Shown piece by piece: positions 1 through 7,275 of a stretch of 64,000 nucleotides of DNA. The notes beneath the pieces are model-generated. The model was not told where the DNA came from. It worked only from the letters and a program-made list of their open reading frames with translations, and did not search any database. Within the stretch, counting starts at the first letter, position 1; every line of letters starts with the position of its first letter. Location of the stretch: NCBI GenBank assembly GCA_910574965.1, contig CAJTDB010000001.1, positions 62,001 through 126,000 on the forward strand, written 5' to 3'. Origin of the DNA: Lachnospiraceae bacterium (GTDB lineage: Bacteria; Bacillota; Clostridia; Lachnospirales; Lachnospiraceae). The position numbers and the translations under genes are program-made.

Positions 1-482
1 AAAATGGCCTTGCTGAATTAGGCGCATGGTATGTTGAACATTTGCCGGAGATAAACCTATCCTATGAAAAACAGCAGACATGGCTGGACAAAGACTACCA
101 GGACGCCAAAATAACCAGGGCTTATTTGGATGAACATTTATCCGAATTGACGGAAACGGAAATTTTTGAATTGTATCGAACGGTTGACCGTCTTGCTGGT
201 GAGTATGAGAAGTCTGATATGAAAAACCGAAAGAACTCCCTGGGGTATAGTGCCGCACTTTCGGACTTTAATGATTTTTGCTATGTCAAGTTTCCACCTA
301 AGATCAATCATTGGGTGGACGAACTAAGTGAGATGATGCTGTTAAAGAAGGTTGTAAAAGGCATAGATATAGATTATGCTCGTTCCTTTGCCATAAAAAC
401 TCTGCTGTACCTTTTCCATGACAGCCAGGAAGCAAATTATCCTGCAATACTGAAACATGAAGAGCTATGGAAATATCAGTAG
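1..482 (+). CDS. Hypothetical protein, 5' end missing
   Basis: The reading frame is open from the first bases of the window, so the true start lies outside it; about 160 C-terminal residues are visible. The visible part is acidic, helical in character, rich in Trp and Tyr, and has no signal peptide or membrane segment. I recognise no family. It is the first of a row of small same-strand genes (to about 6.3 kb) that look like a collection of immunity-type proteins, so a similar role is possible, but this is inference from position only. Confidence 0.6.
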   Translation, partial: NGLAELGAWYVEHLPEINLSYEKQQTWLDKDYQDAKITRAYLDEHLSELTETEIFELYRTVDRLAGEYEKSDMKNRKNSLGYSAALSDFNDFCYVKFPPKINHWVDELSEMMLLKKVVKGIDIDYARSFAIKTLLYLFHDSQEANYPAILKHEELWKYQ

Positions 483-535
483 ATTTTATGTTGATGGACT
501 ACCCTCACGACTAAGCGTAATTATAAGAGGACAGG

Positions 536-1150
536 ATGATGAGAAAACCCACAGATGATATTGCAAACTGGCGATTACAGCAGGAGAATACATCAAAACC
601 ATTCCCATATGTTTTTCCACAGATGCCGCCCCGGTTCCGGCGGTGCTGTGCCTTTGCGAAAGCAGTATTTTTGATACAATGGGGATGTTTTGCCGTTTTT
701 GGTGTCTGCAGTATGGTGCTGTTCATTCCCGTGGTTATTTGGGGCAGGAACATGGGAATGAGCGCCATGATAGAGAACAGACCGTTTTTGGCGTTTTTCG
801 TTGTGGTGGCTGCCATATCACTTCTGATTTTTTTTGCGGCTGTTCCGTTTGGTTTTACTCCAAAACTTTTTTGGCGGTGTCCTTGCTGCGGACATCCATT
901 TCCATATTATGTTCCGAAACGAGGGGATAATCTGAAAGAAAAGGAATGTTTGCGGAGCATAGAGGGGCGGCATATCAAATATGTGAAGCTGAAATTTTGT
1001 CCGCTGATCATTCCGTCAATCTGTCCGGAGTGCAAATGTAAGTTTTTTGAAATGGCTTATGATCTACAAAACCGTATTAGAGGAGATTGTAGAGCAATTT
1101 CTTTCCCTGACACAAGCGCAATTTACAAAGAAACGCAGTGGGGAGAATGA
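536..1150 (+). CDS. Membrane protein with zinc-ribbon motif
   Basis: The 204-residue product has two hydrophobic segments (about residues 40-62 and 78-102). A CPCCGHPFPYY motif and a later CPECKCKF motif follow, together the four-cysteine pattern of a zinc ribbon. The start is one of two adjacent ATG codons behind an AGAGGA ribosome site. The last 30 or so codons overlap the next gene by 92 bases, which is unusual. The sequence after the second CxxC pair does not look conserved, so the 3' end may have been extended by a deletion or frameshift. No function can be assigned. Confidence 0.6.
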   Translation: MMRKPTDDIANWRLQQENTSKPFPYVFPQMPPRFRRCCAFAKAVFLIQWGCFAVFGVCSMVLFIPVVIWGRNMGMSAMIENRPFLAFFVVVAAISLLIFFAAVPFGFTPKLFWRCPCCGHPFPYYVPKRGDNLKEKECLRSIEGRHIKYVKLKFCPLIIPSICPECKCKFFEMAYDLQNRIRGDCRAISFPDTSAIYKETQWGE

Positions 1151-1853
1151 CGCTTATGTCAATCGGAGAAACATTCGCGGCGGGTGGAAAAAAGTTTTTC
1201 ATCGAGCGTTTGATAATTTTGACGACTCGAATATTTTGATATTGGACAACTGTACGCCCCAGCAGTTACAGACAATTTATACCTGTATTAAGCTGACTAA
1301 TTATAGAGGTTCCTCCCATTTTGTGTACAGCTATCTCTATTTTCAGTTCCCTCTGGATATAGAATGGTCAACTGTCTATCAATTTATGGAGTACGTAAAC
1401 AGCAAACTGATGATCTGTTACGCCAGTGCGGGATATGAGATGGCGTTCAATGACCTCTGTCCTAAAAGTTCAGGGTACGGCGTGAGAGCCTTGAATCAGC
1501 TAAAGTATGTCAACAGCGGATATACAGAATGGGATGATCTTTGCTTAAGTACACGTTTTGGTGTTCCATGCCCGAATTTTATACAAATCCTATGCTCAGA
1601 ATTGACGCAAAAAATGGCATCTGAAATTCCTGATGAGCTACATGGAAAATTAGTAAATACCAATCTGTTTCTTGACATTCTTGATCGGAAATCTGAAAAA
1701 ATGCCTGAGCCGGCATTGGAACAGATAAAATCCCGGTATCAAAAACTGTATTGGCTGCTGAAGCCACTCCTTGTGTCGCCCGAACGGTCTATGTTTATGA
1801 AAAAAGAGGATTGGGAGAAGCGTCTAAGGAGGTTTGAAGAAATACAATCATAA
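1059..1853 (+). CDS. Possible DUF3396-type immunity protein
   Basis: About 264 residues from ATG 1059; a TTG at 1047 is also open, and neither has a convincing ribosome site. The central part (LDNCTPQQLQ, then CYASAGYEMAFN and VPCPNFIQIL) resembles, from memory, the type VI immunity DUF3396 family. It is soluble, with no signal peptide. The first 92 bases overlap the preceding zinc-ribbon gene, suggesting the two were joined by a rearrangement. The neighbours are other small immunity-like genes. The family assignment is tentative and rests on pattern memory, not on a search. Confidence 0.5.
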   Translation: MIYKTVLEEIVEQFLSLTQAQFTKKRSGENDAYVNRRNIRGGWKKVFHRAFDNFDDSNILILDNCTPQQLQTIYTCIKLTNYRGSSHFVYSYLYFQFPLDIEWSTVYQFMEYVNSKLMICYASAGYEMAFNDLCPKSSGYGVRALNQLKYVNSGYTEWDDLCLSTRFGVPCPNFIQILCSELTQKMASEIPDELHGKLVNTNLFLDILDRKSEKMPEPALEQIKSRYQKLYWLLKPLLVSPERSMFMKKEDWEKRLRRFEEIQS

Positions 1854-1880
1854 TTTCAAGTTTACAAGGGAGTGTGTTAC

Positions 1881-2207
1881 GTGAAAGTGAGTCATTATTT
1901 ATCCGGTGCAGTAAGACAATTCTCGTATTGGTTTGCGCATGGGACATTAGGATATCCTATTTTAGAGGGAATTGATTATTTGAATGAATTAGAGGAAGAC
2001 AGCAGCTGTATGGAACAGGCATTTTCGATATTTATGAATAACATTGAGTTAGATAATGAGGGAAATGTATTGAATTATAAATATTGTGAAAGAAGAGCCG
2101 CAGAATATATCCGAATATATTTTAATCCTGATTATAGCCTTGACAAGCCATTCGAGGATTGGGAATTAGAATTGCATCCAGTAAGTAAAGAATCATATAA
2201 CATGTAA
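1881..2207 (+). CDS. Small acidic hypothetical protein
   Basis: About 108 residues. GTG 1881 is preferred because AAGGGAG at about 1866-1872 gives normal spacing; an in-frame GTG at 1872 would overlap the ribosome site. The protein is acidic and aromatic-rich with no membrane segment. Size, composition and position in a run of unrelated small genes fit an immunity-type protein, but I do not recognise the family. Confidence 0.55.
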   Translation: MKVSHYLSGAVRQFSYWFAHGTLGYPILEGIDYLNELEEDSSCMEQAFSIFMNNIELDNEGNVLNYKYCERRAAEYIRIYFNPDYSLDKPFEDWELELHPVSKESYNM

Positions 2208-2234
2208 CATTAAAATTTTCAGGGGTGGGCATAA

Positions 2235-2585
2235 ATGACAGCAGAAGAAATTTTTTGTGATTTGTTCGATAAATATGGAGAGGATTTTAACTGGTATATG
2301 GTGCCGTTATCACAGTCAAACGGTGTATTTGTTGAAGAATTGAAAAAAGAGCTTGGAGAAGGGCATTTTTTATATCATAAAAAAGTCTGGGCAGTAGCAA
2401 AGTGTGAATCTAATGATGATGTTTTATATCTTACTGCTGGAGAGCAGGGTGGAGATACTTATTACATTTTTCATCTGACTTATTCAAAGCAGAATTTAGA
2501 GGGGTTTCCTAAGTATGAAAAATTTGCAGACATATATGCAGTAAAAGAATTTATTGAACAGGCATTTATTAAAAACTATATGTGA
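2235..2585 (+). CDS. Small acidic hypothetical protein
   Basis: A 116-residue soluble acidic protein preceded by GGGGTGGG seven bases before ATG. It ends in a charged helix rich in Phe and Lys. The architecture (short alpha/beta protein, no signal, alone in a row of unrelated genes on the same strand) is that of immunity proteins of polymorphic toxins, but no family-specific motif is recognised. It lies 27 bases after the previous gene. Confidence 0.55.
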   Translation: MTAEEIFCDLFDKYGEDFNWYMVPLSQSNGVFVEELKKELGEGHFLYHKKVWAVAKCESNDDVLYLTAGEQGGDTYYIFHLTYSKQNLEGFPKYEKFADIYAVKEFIEQAFIKNYM

Positions 2586-2644
2586 TAAAGTAAACTGCCA
2601 GTCTATAGAACTGGAAAAACCAGGATTTGAAAGGGAGTGAACAG

Positions 2645-2829
2645 ATGAAAAAATTGTTTTAGGCGGCTTCATTTTTGTGGGTGGGGCAGTTATGTTTTCT
2701 GTCGGAACATTAGGATTCGCAGATGTGAACATACAGGCGCACTATATGCAACTGCTGCAGTATATTGGAACGGCAACGATGATAGCAGGCATTGTTTTTG
2801 GGATATTAGGTTTGAAAGATGATAGGTGA
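2645..2829 (+). pseudogene. Two-TM small membrane protein, frameshifted in an A tract
   Basis: A good ribosome site (AAAGGGAG) precedes ATG 2645, but that frame stops after five codons (MKKLF). The frame one base away is open to 2829 and encodes about 58 residues with two hydrophobic stretches (FIFVGGAVMFSVGTLGF and IGTATMIAGIVFGILGL). The start codon is followed by six A bases; seven would join the start to the membrane frame. This is either a broken gene, a slippage-controlled gene, or a sequencing error in a homopolymer. Confidence 0.55.
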
Positions 2830-2879
2830 TATCGGAACAAAATAACAGATTGCACTGACACAACATAAAAGAAAAGAGG

Positions 2880-4430
2880 ATGAAAACAAACACGAAAGCT
2901 GCTATGCAATATCAAAATAAAACTCCGGAAGAGATTGTTCGTCAATACAAAAAGAAACTTCGGGCCAAGCAGGGGCTTCTCATCCTGATCTTTCTGTTGT
3001 ATGTTATTGTGGGCATCAGGGGAATCTGGTGGGGCGATGACGGCACTGCAGATGTCCTGCTCAAACTGTTGACCCTTTTTGTGATCACTTATCCAATCAG
3101 CATTTGGATCTCCCGGGATTTTATGCTCTTGAATCTGATCCTGAGCCAGGACTGCGATCCGGTAACCTATGTTCAGGTAATGCGCCTGCTGGAAAAGGTA
3201 TATAAAAGAAAGTGGAGTATCCGGGCTATCCATATCAACGAGGTGGCTGGCCTTATGTGGTCCGGACAGTTTACCGATGCACTGTCTTTGGCTGAATCTC
3301 TATGTAATGACAAAGTAAGCGCTATTTATCAACTTGTCCTTTTGAACACCCGTTTTAGCTGTTATAAAAAGATGAAAGATCTGGAAAGGGCGATGCAGGT
3401 GAGGCAGGAAGCGGATGCTCTTATCTCCTCATCCACAAAAGCATCCGTACAGAAAACAGGGCAGAAGATGCTGAAGGTTATGGATGTCAGCCTGGCTCTG
3501 TGGCGGGGAGAGTATGAGACATTCCGCCGCATGGAGGAAGCCCGGAGCGCCGGATATACAGCCAAGCTTCAAAAAGTGGTTTCTGCCGTATGCCTTGCGG
3601 ATGTGGATATTGCCTGCAATGAGTTAAAGAACGCCAGAACACATCTGGAATACGCGATCCGGGAGGGCAGGACGTTGTATGTGGTGGAAGATGCCCGGCG
3701 TATGCTGGCGGAACTGGCGCAAAAGGAACGAGTGGAAGGAACAGGCCATGGGGATGGAAAATATGCCGGTTTACTGGAGAGGGCAAAGAACGCAAATTTT
3801 GACTGTGCCTGCGGCTATGACCCGGACGGACAGATGGAGGATGACTTTGGGACAAACAGCCTGCTGGACTGTATCTATTTGTGCCGGGAAATGAAATACC
3901 GGGATGTGATGGGAAGTCTGGTGGATGAGTGGAAAAAGACTATCACAGAATGGTCCGATTCCAACCGCAGAGTGCTGATCGACTTTAACACATTTCTGGA
4001 AAGAAATGCGGAAAATGAAAAGCTTTATCAGGAACAGTTGGCGGAGGTCTTGCCGGCAGAAAAAAGCAGTACAAGAGATATTATTTCCGGTTATAAAAAT
4101 CTGATCCGGTATTATATATATATATGCGATTATGAAAAGGCACTCTGCCTATGCGAAAAAGTAATCAAGACCACGGATTACGGACAGATCCGGACGCTCC
4201 GGCTGTTCAAGGATATCCTGGAAGCCTGTTTTGAGGTCACGGCAAATCATAGTAAGGCAGCAGCCGGCTTGTGGAAGTGGGCAAGGACGGAACTGCAGAA
4301 GGTGCAGCAGTCGAGCTGGTACGGAAATTTATATATAAAGGGGATTGCGGCGGCAAAGGCCATGAATGATCCTTATGGGAAGCAGTTGGAGCAGGAGTAT
4401 GAAAATTTTCTTGCAAGTTTCCGGAGATAG
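2880..4430 (+). CDS. TPR-like membrane-anchored protein
   Basis: A 516-residue protein starting at ATG 2880 behind GAAAAGAGG. Residues about 30-85 hold two hydrophobic segments; the remaining 430 residues are a helix-rich cytoplasmic region with paired amphipathic helices of tetratricopeptide type (for example AMQVRQEADAL and ALCLCEKVIKTTDYGQ). Such proteins are usually scaffolds; no enzymatic motif is seen. It sits directly before two small immunity-like genes with no gap. The exact function is unknown. Confidence 0.65.
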   Translation: MKTNTKAAMQYQNKTPEEIVRQYKKKLRAKQGLLILIFLLYVIVGIRGIWWGDDGTADVLLKLLTLFVITYPISIWISRDFMLLNLILSQDCDPVTYVQVMRLLEKVYKRKWSIRAIHINEVAGLMWSGQFTDALSLAESLCNDKVSAIYQLVLLNTRFSCYKKMKDLERAMQVRQEADALISSSTKASVQKTGQKMLKVMDVSLALWRGEYETFRRMEEARSAGYTAKLQKVVSAVCLADVDIACNELKNARTHLEYAIREGRTLYVVEDARRMLAELAQKERVEGTGHGDGKYAGLLERAKNANFDCACGYDPDGQMEDDFGTNSLLDCIYLCREMKYRDVMGSLVDEWKKTITEWSDSNRRVLIDFNTFLERNAENEKLYQEQLAEVLPAEKSSTRDIISGYKNLIRYYIYICDYEKALCLCEKVIKTTDYGQIRTLRLFKDILEACFEVTANHSKAAAGLWKWARTELQKVQQSSWYGNLYIKGIAAAKAMNDPYGKQLEQEYENFLASFRR

Positions 4431-4448
4431 ATGACAGGGAGGCTGAAT

Positions 4449-4826
4449 ATGGGAGGACTCAAGTTTGCGAAGCAGGTGCCGCAGACAGATGCGAACTGTA
4501 TTTTAAAAGATTTTGCAGAGCATTATGTGGATAAGGAAAAATTGCGGAAGTATGGTCTGATGTGGAATTCTTTTGCGAGGAAGCCCAAATGCATTTCTAT
4601 GGAAGAGATCAGGGATATTCCCATTCCGCCAGAAGACAGGGTATTTTTTTATGATGAGAGAGACAAAACCTTATATGCTGCAAAGATGGAAGAAGTTGTC
4701 ACTTATATTTTGAAACTTGAACCATGGGACCAGGTGGATGCCTGTGTTTTTAACAGAGAGATGAAATGGGTTCTTGCTGTTACCCATGAGGATGCGCTTT
4801 TATTTCTGGAGGAAAACGCAAAATGA
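4449..4826 (+). CDS. Hypothetical protein, possibly DUF4275-like
   Basis: About 125 residues. An upstream in-frame ATG (4431) exists, but AGGGAGG at 4436-4442 places the start at ATG 4449. The body (FYDERDKTLYAAKMEEV, then VDACVFNREMKWVLAVTHE) is reminiscent of DUF4275, a small family found near toxin-immunity loci; this is from memory and uncertain. It overlaps the next gene by four bases (ATGA), so the two are translationally coupled. Confidence 0.55.
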   Translation: MGGLKFAKQVPQTDANCILKDFAEHYVDKEKLRKYGLMWNSFARKPKCISMEEIRDIPIPPEDRVFFYDERDKTLYAAKMEEVVTYILKLEPWDQVDACVFNREMKWVLAVTHEDALLFLEENAK

Positions 4827-5378
4827 TTGATAAATTTATAAGCTGTATGAAAGAACAGGGCTGGACTGTAGAGAGGAATGAAAAACAGAGATTCTGTCTG
4901 CCTGAACCAATGAAAAGCCGATATACCGGCTACCCGAAAAGCTGGGTGGAATTTGTTTCGATTGTAAAAAGTATGATACGAGGTGATGAGAGAGCCTGGT
5001 TTTTATGTTCGGAAGATTATGATATGCAGGGAGACAAGGCATGGCAATGGAATGAATGGGAACTGCTCTGCCTGAAGGCCGCAGAAAATGATGCGGCATG
5101 GAAGGATGAGATCAGAAAGTTCTGGGACGGACATTTACCTGTCTTTTTATTCTTAGAAGGTGGTTATGCTTATTATGCAATCTCCATAAAAGAAGGCAGT
5201 ATTGTTTATGGCAGTGAGCCGGAATTGGGCCGCTGCATTTCAAGCGGCGATAAGAGCAAAAAGCGAAGCGTTTGCGAGCAGTTTGCGTCAGTAAACTGGA
5301 ATTGAGGAATGTCAGACAGTTGCCGACTCTTTTGAGGATTTTATGAAAAAGATAATCAGCGAGGAGATTCGTTTATAG
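4823..5378 (+). pseudogene. SMI1/KNR4 (SUKH)-like immunity protein, interrupted
   Basis: The open frame 4823-5305 gives 160 residues with SUKH-like features (WVEFVSIVKSMI, then WFLCSEDYDM, WNEWELLCL, HLPVFLFLEGGYAYYAI). After GSEPE at about 5224 the sequence turns into low-complexity basic residues. The expected C-terminus (EECQTVADSFEDFMKKI) reappears in another frame at 5303-5378, ending with TAG. Removing 76 bases (5227-5302) restores one continuous frame. SUKH proteins neutralise nuclease and other contact-dependent toxins in the cytoplasm. The shorter product may still fold, but its natural end is lost. Confidence 0.65.
5227..5302 (+). mobile_element. 76-bp insertion inside the SUKH-like gene
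   Basis: The insert is delimited by the short direct repeat GGAATT(G), once at 5221-5227 and again at 5298-5304. It contains a small inverted repeat GCCGCT...AGCGGC and a partly self-complementary stretch around GCGAAGCGTTTGCG. It encodes no protein and is too short to be an autonomous element. Its identity as a transposable or recombinational insert is inferred from the restored frame on removal and the flanking repeat. Confidence 0.5.
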
Positions 5379-5383
5379 AAAAG

Positions 5384-5446
5384 ATGAAATTGGAAACGCA
5401 TCTATTAGATATTGATAAGACCATCTATGGCATTGGGGAGGAATGA
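5384..5446 (+). pseudogene. Short N-terminal gene fragment
   Basis: A 20-codon open frame (MKLETHLLDIDKTIYGIGEE) begins six bases after the SUKH-like stop and ends just before the next gene. It may be the leftover start of another small gene deleted when this region rearranged. Too short to classify. Confidence 0.25.
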
Positions 5447-5450
5447 AGCC

Positions 5451-5870
5451 ATGAAAAAGGATCAATGCCTGGCCAGATTAAAACAAAGAACTGCAAAGCC
5501 AGGAGAGGTATATGCTTTTTATGTGGAAATGTTGGGGAAATACGGCGCCTGCCAGATCCTTGCCGTGGATGGCAAAAGCATTTGCTATGTGTTGCTTGAT
5601 TATCTGGAGGATGACCTGCCCGAAAAAGACAGCCTGGAGCGATTACAACCGTATCACCGGGAATCCTTTCGGTATCACCATCAGATGATAAAAACAGGGA
5701 TTGAAAATACTCCTGTTCCCAGGGATTACCGGTACATAGGTCAGTGCGGACTCAAAAGCAGTCCGGTATGGGATTCCTACTCCTGGAAGTGGCCCACAGG
5801 GGAAGATTACTATTATGAAGAGCGTTGGAAGTCTTTTGACGAAACCAACAGGTCGGCATACAAAAAATAG
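5451..5870 (+). CDS. Imm26-like immunity protein
   Basis: 139 residues from ATG 5451, with GGGGAGG 15 bases upstream. The N-terminal half (KPGEVYAFYVEMLGKYGACQIL, a beta-rich start with YGACQ) resembles immunity protein family 26 as I remember it. The protein then has a PRDYRYIGQCGLKSSP stretch. The frame ends at TAG 5868, but homologous-looking coding sequence carries on after the stop (next entry), so this may be the N-terminal part of a longer protein cut short by mutations. Confidence 0.5.
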   Translation: MKKDQCLARLKQRTAKPGEVYAFYVEMLGKYGACQILAVDGKSICYVLLDYLEDDLPEKDSLERLQPYHRESFRYHHQMIKTGIENTPVPRDYRYIGQCGLKSSPVWDSYSWKWPTGEDYYYEERWKSFDETNRSAYKK

Positions 5871-5882
5871 CCCACATAATCA

Positions 5883-6460
5883 GATGAAGGCCCTATCTTT
5901 TTCAAGGACGCTGCCAGCCTGCCAGACCTAGGAACTAATTTTTTCGGCTCCCATCAGGGCAATAAGCAGATTCTTGCATTTTCAGGAACAACTGCCTGCT
6001 CCTGGAAAGAATACAGATGGAGCGATCACGAGAAGGGAGGGATACGATATACTTCCCTTTGTGACGAAAATATAGAACAGATAGATATAGACTTAAACGG
6101 TGTATACCAGGAAACGGCAATCTTCCCCACGGAGACAGCAACGATGCATTATGACAATGCAGCGGCAAAGAAGCTGTTTGACGGACTGAAAAAAATCGTG
6201 CGCAGGCAGTCTGTCAAAACTGTGAACGGCTGTTTTATTTGTAAAGGGGCATATGAAGACAAAGAAACACAGGACATGACCTGCAGACATTCAGCGATCT
6301 GACGAAAATGAAAAGCCTGGACAGCAGAAGGAGAAATTTTTCGGCTGTTAAAAAGTAGAGGACATACATCTTCCTTCCTGGCTCATGGTAAAGGAGAATG
6401 ATTTTTCTCTGATTGGGGAAATGACAAGGCTAAAGCAGCTGTCCTGCCTCCAGGAGATAA
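5883..6460 (+). pseudogene. Degenerate continuation with leucine-rich-repeat traces
   Basis: There is no start codon and at least three frame changes. 5883-6302 is open in the frame of the upstream gene (DEGPIFFKDAASLPDLGTNF and onward). A LRR-like piece (DLTKMKSLDSRRRNF) follows in another frame, and NDFSLIGEMTRLKQL appears at about 6400. Together these look like a single long protein decayed by stops and frameshifts. Stops at 5868 and 5877 separate it from the Imm26-like frame. Confidence 0.45.
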
Positions 6461-6700
6461 AAGAAGAAAAAACAGAAAAACCAAAGGCGGCAGAGCAGCC
6501 CTGTGGAAAGGAAACTCTTTCTGAGGGCAGCACGGCATCAGAGGAGCCGTTGCATCTGGGAGATACGGCGCATTTGAGCATTGACGGCATGGGGATTGTC
6601 CTGTTTTCCCCGGAGGTTATGAGATATGTTGTTCCGGGGAGCGACTTTTTGACAGAAGAATTCACGAATCCGAAACAGGTGGGGGAGCATATCCGAATTG
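6461..6700 (+). pseudogene. Fragment of unknown gene fused to LRR remnant
   Basis: The open frame beginning at 6385 continues past the LRR-like remnant into a Glu/Lys-rich linker and then a beta-rich stretch (HLSIDGMGIVLFSPEVMRYV). At about 6700 it runs out of frame into a recombinase remnant. The product would be a chimera of three unrelated pieces, so it is annotated as debris and not as a gene. Confidence 0.4.
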
Positions 6701-6701
6701 C

Positions 6702-7016
6702 AGGTATTACAAGCAGCTTCTTGCCGAAAACGGCTTACCGGATATTCGCTGGCACGATTTGCGCAGCACATACTGTACACTCCTGCTAAAAGAGGCATTC
6801 AACCCAAAGGCGGTATCAAAACTTATGGGACATGCAAAAGAACTCATAACAATGGATGTTTATGCTGATAATAGAGGTATCATAGCGGACGGCGTGCCGG
6901 AAATAGAAGAGTATATGAAGGAAGTATTAGCAAACAAGGAAGAGATAGAAAGCTTTAAAAAGGAATTGTTGGAGATTGTAGTAGATGTAACAGAGTTTCT
7001 TCAGGATACAGGATGA
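6702..7016 (+). pseudogene. Tyrosine recombinase (integrase), C-terminal remnant
   Basis: The frame from about 6702 encodes the catalytic end of a phage or ICE-type tyrosine recombinase: RWHDLRSTYC (the HxxR box), then KLMGHA (second conserved His), then ITMDVYAD with the tyrosine nucleophile. About 250 N-terminal residues, including the first catalytic Arg, are absent. It abuts the fragment before it without a start codon. This is the relic of an integrated element and probably marks one end of the accessory region 1-7 kb. Confidence 0.8.
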
Positions 7017-7019
7017 AAA

Positions 7020-7033
7020 AGAACAAAAGTTCG
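7020..7033. promoter_or_regulatory. LexA (SOS) box upstream of uvrB
   Basis: AGAACAAAAGTTCG matches the Firmicutes LexA/DinR consensus CGAAC-N4-GTTCG except for the first base. It lies 243 bases before the uvrB start, immediately after the integrase remnant. uvrB is a classic SOS gene, so the match is plausible, though the distance implies a long leader. Confidence 0.5.
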
Positions 7034-7153
7034 ATTTTCTGTCTATACAAATTTAGTGATTTGTGGTAAGATAAAAAAGCTCTTTCAGTGCTGTTTTGTC
7101 CATATGGAATTACAGAGGTACGCCAAGTTGCAAAAACAGCAAATTGTGAACGG

Positions 7154-7226
7154 AATTCGTCAAGGACTTTTTTTCCTTCGATTTGAGTAAATGCCATGAC
7201 GAAAATGAAAAGTTCCTTGACGAATT
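7154..7226. repeat. Inverted repeat in the uvrB leader
   Basis: AATTCGTCAAGGA at 7154-7166 is repeated exactly as its reverse complement at 7214-7226, so the RNA could form a 13-bp stem with a 47-base loop. No T run follows, so it is not a standard terminator. A 16-base sequence in its loop and stem (7197-7212) also occurs at 6300-6315. Confidence 0.5.
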
Positions 7227-7275
7227 TGTGGCATATACGCATCTTTTTTTACTATGAATTTTGGAGGTGGTATTT

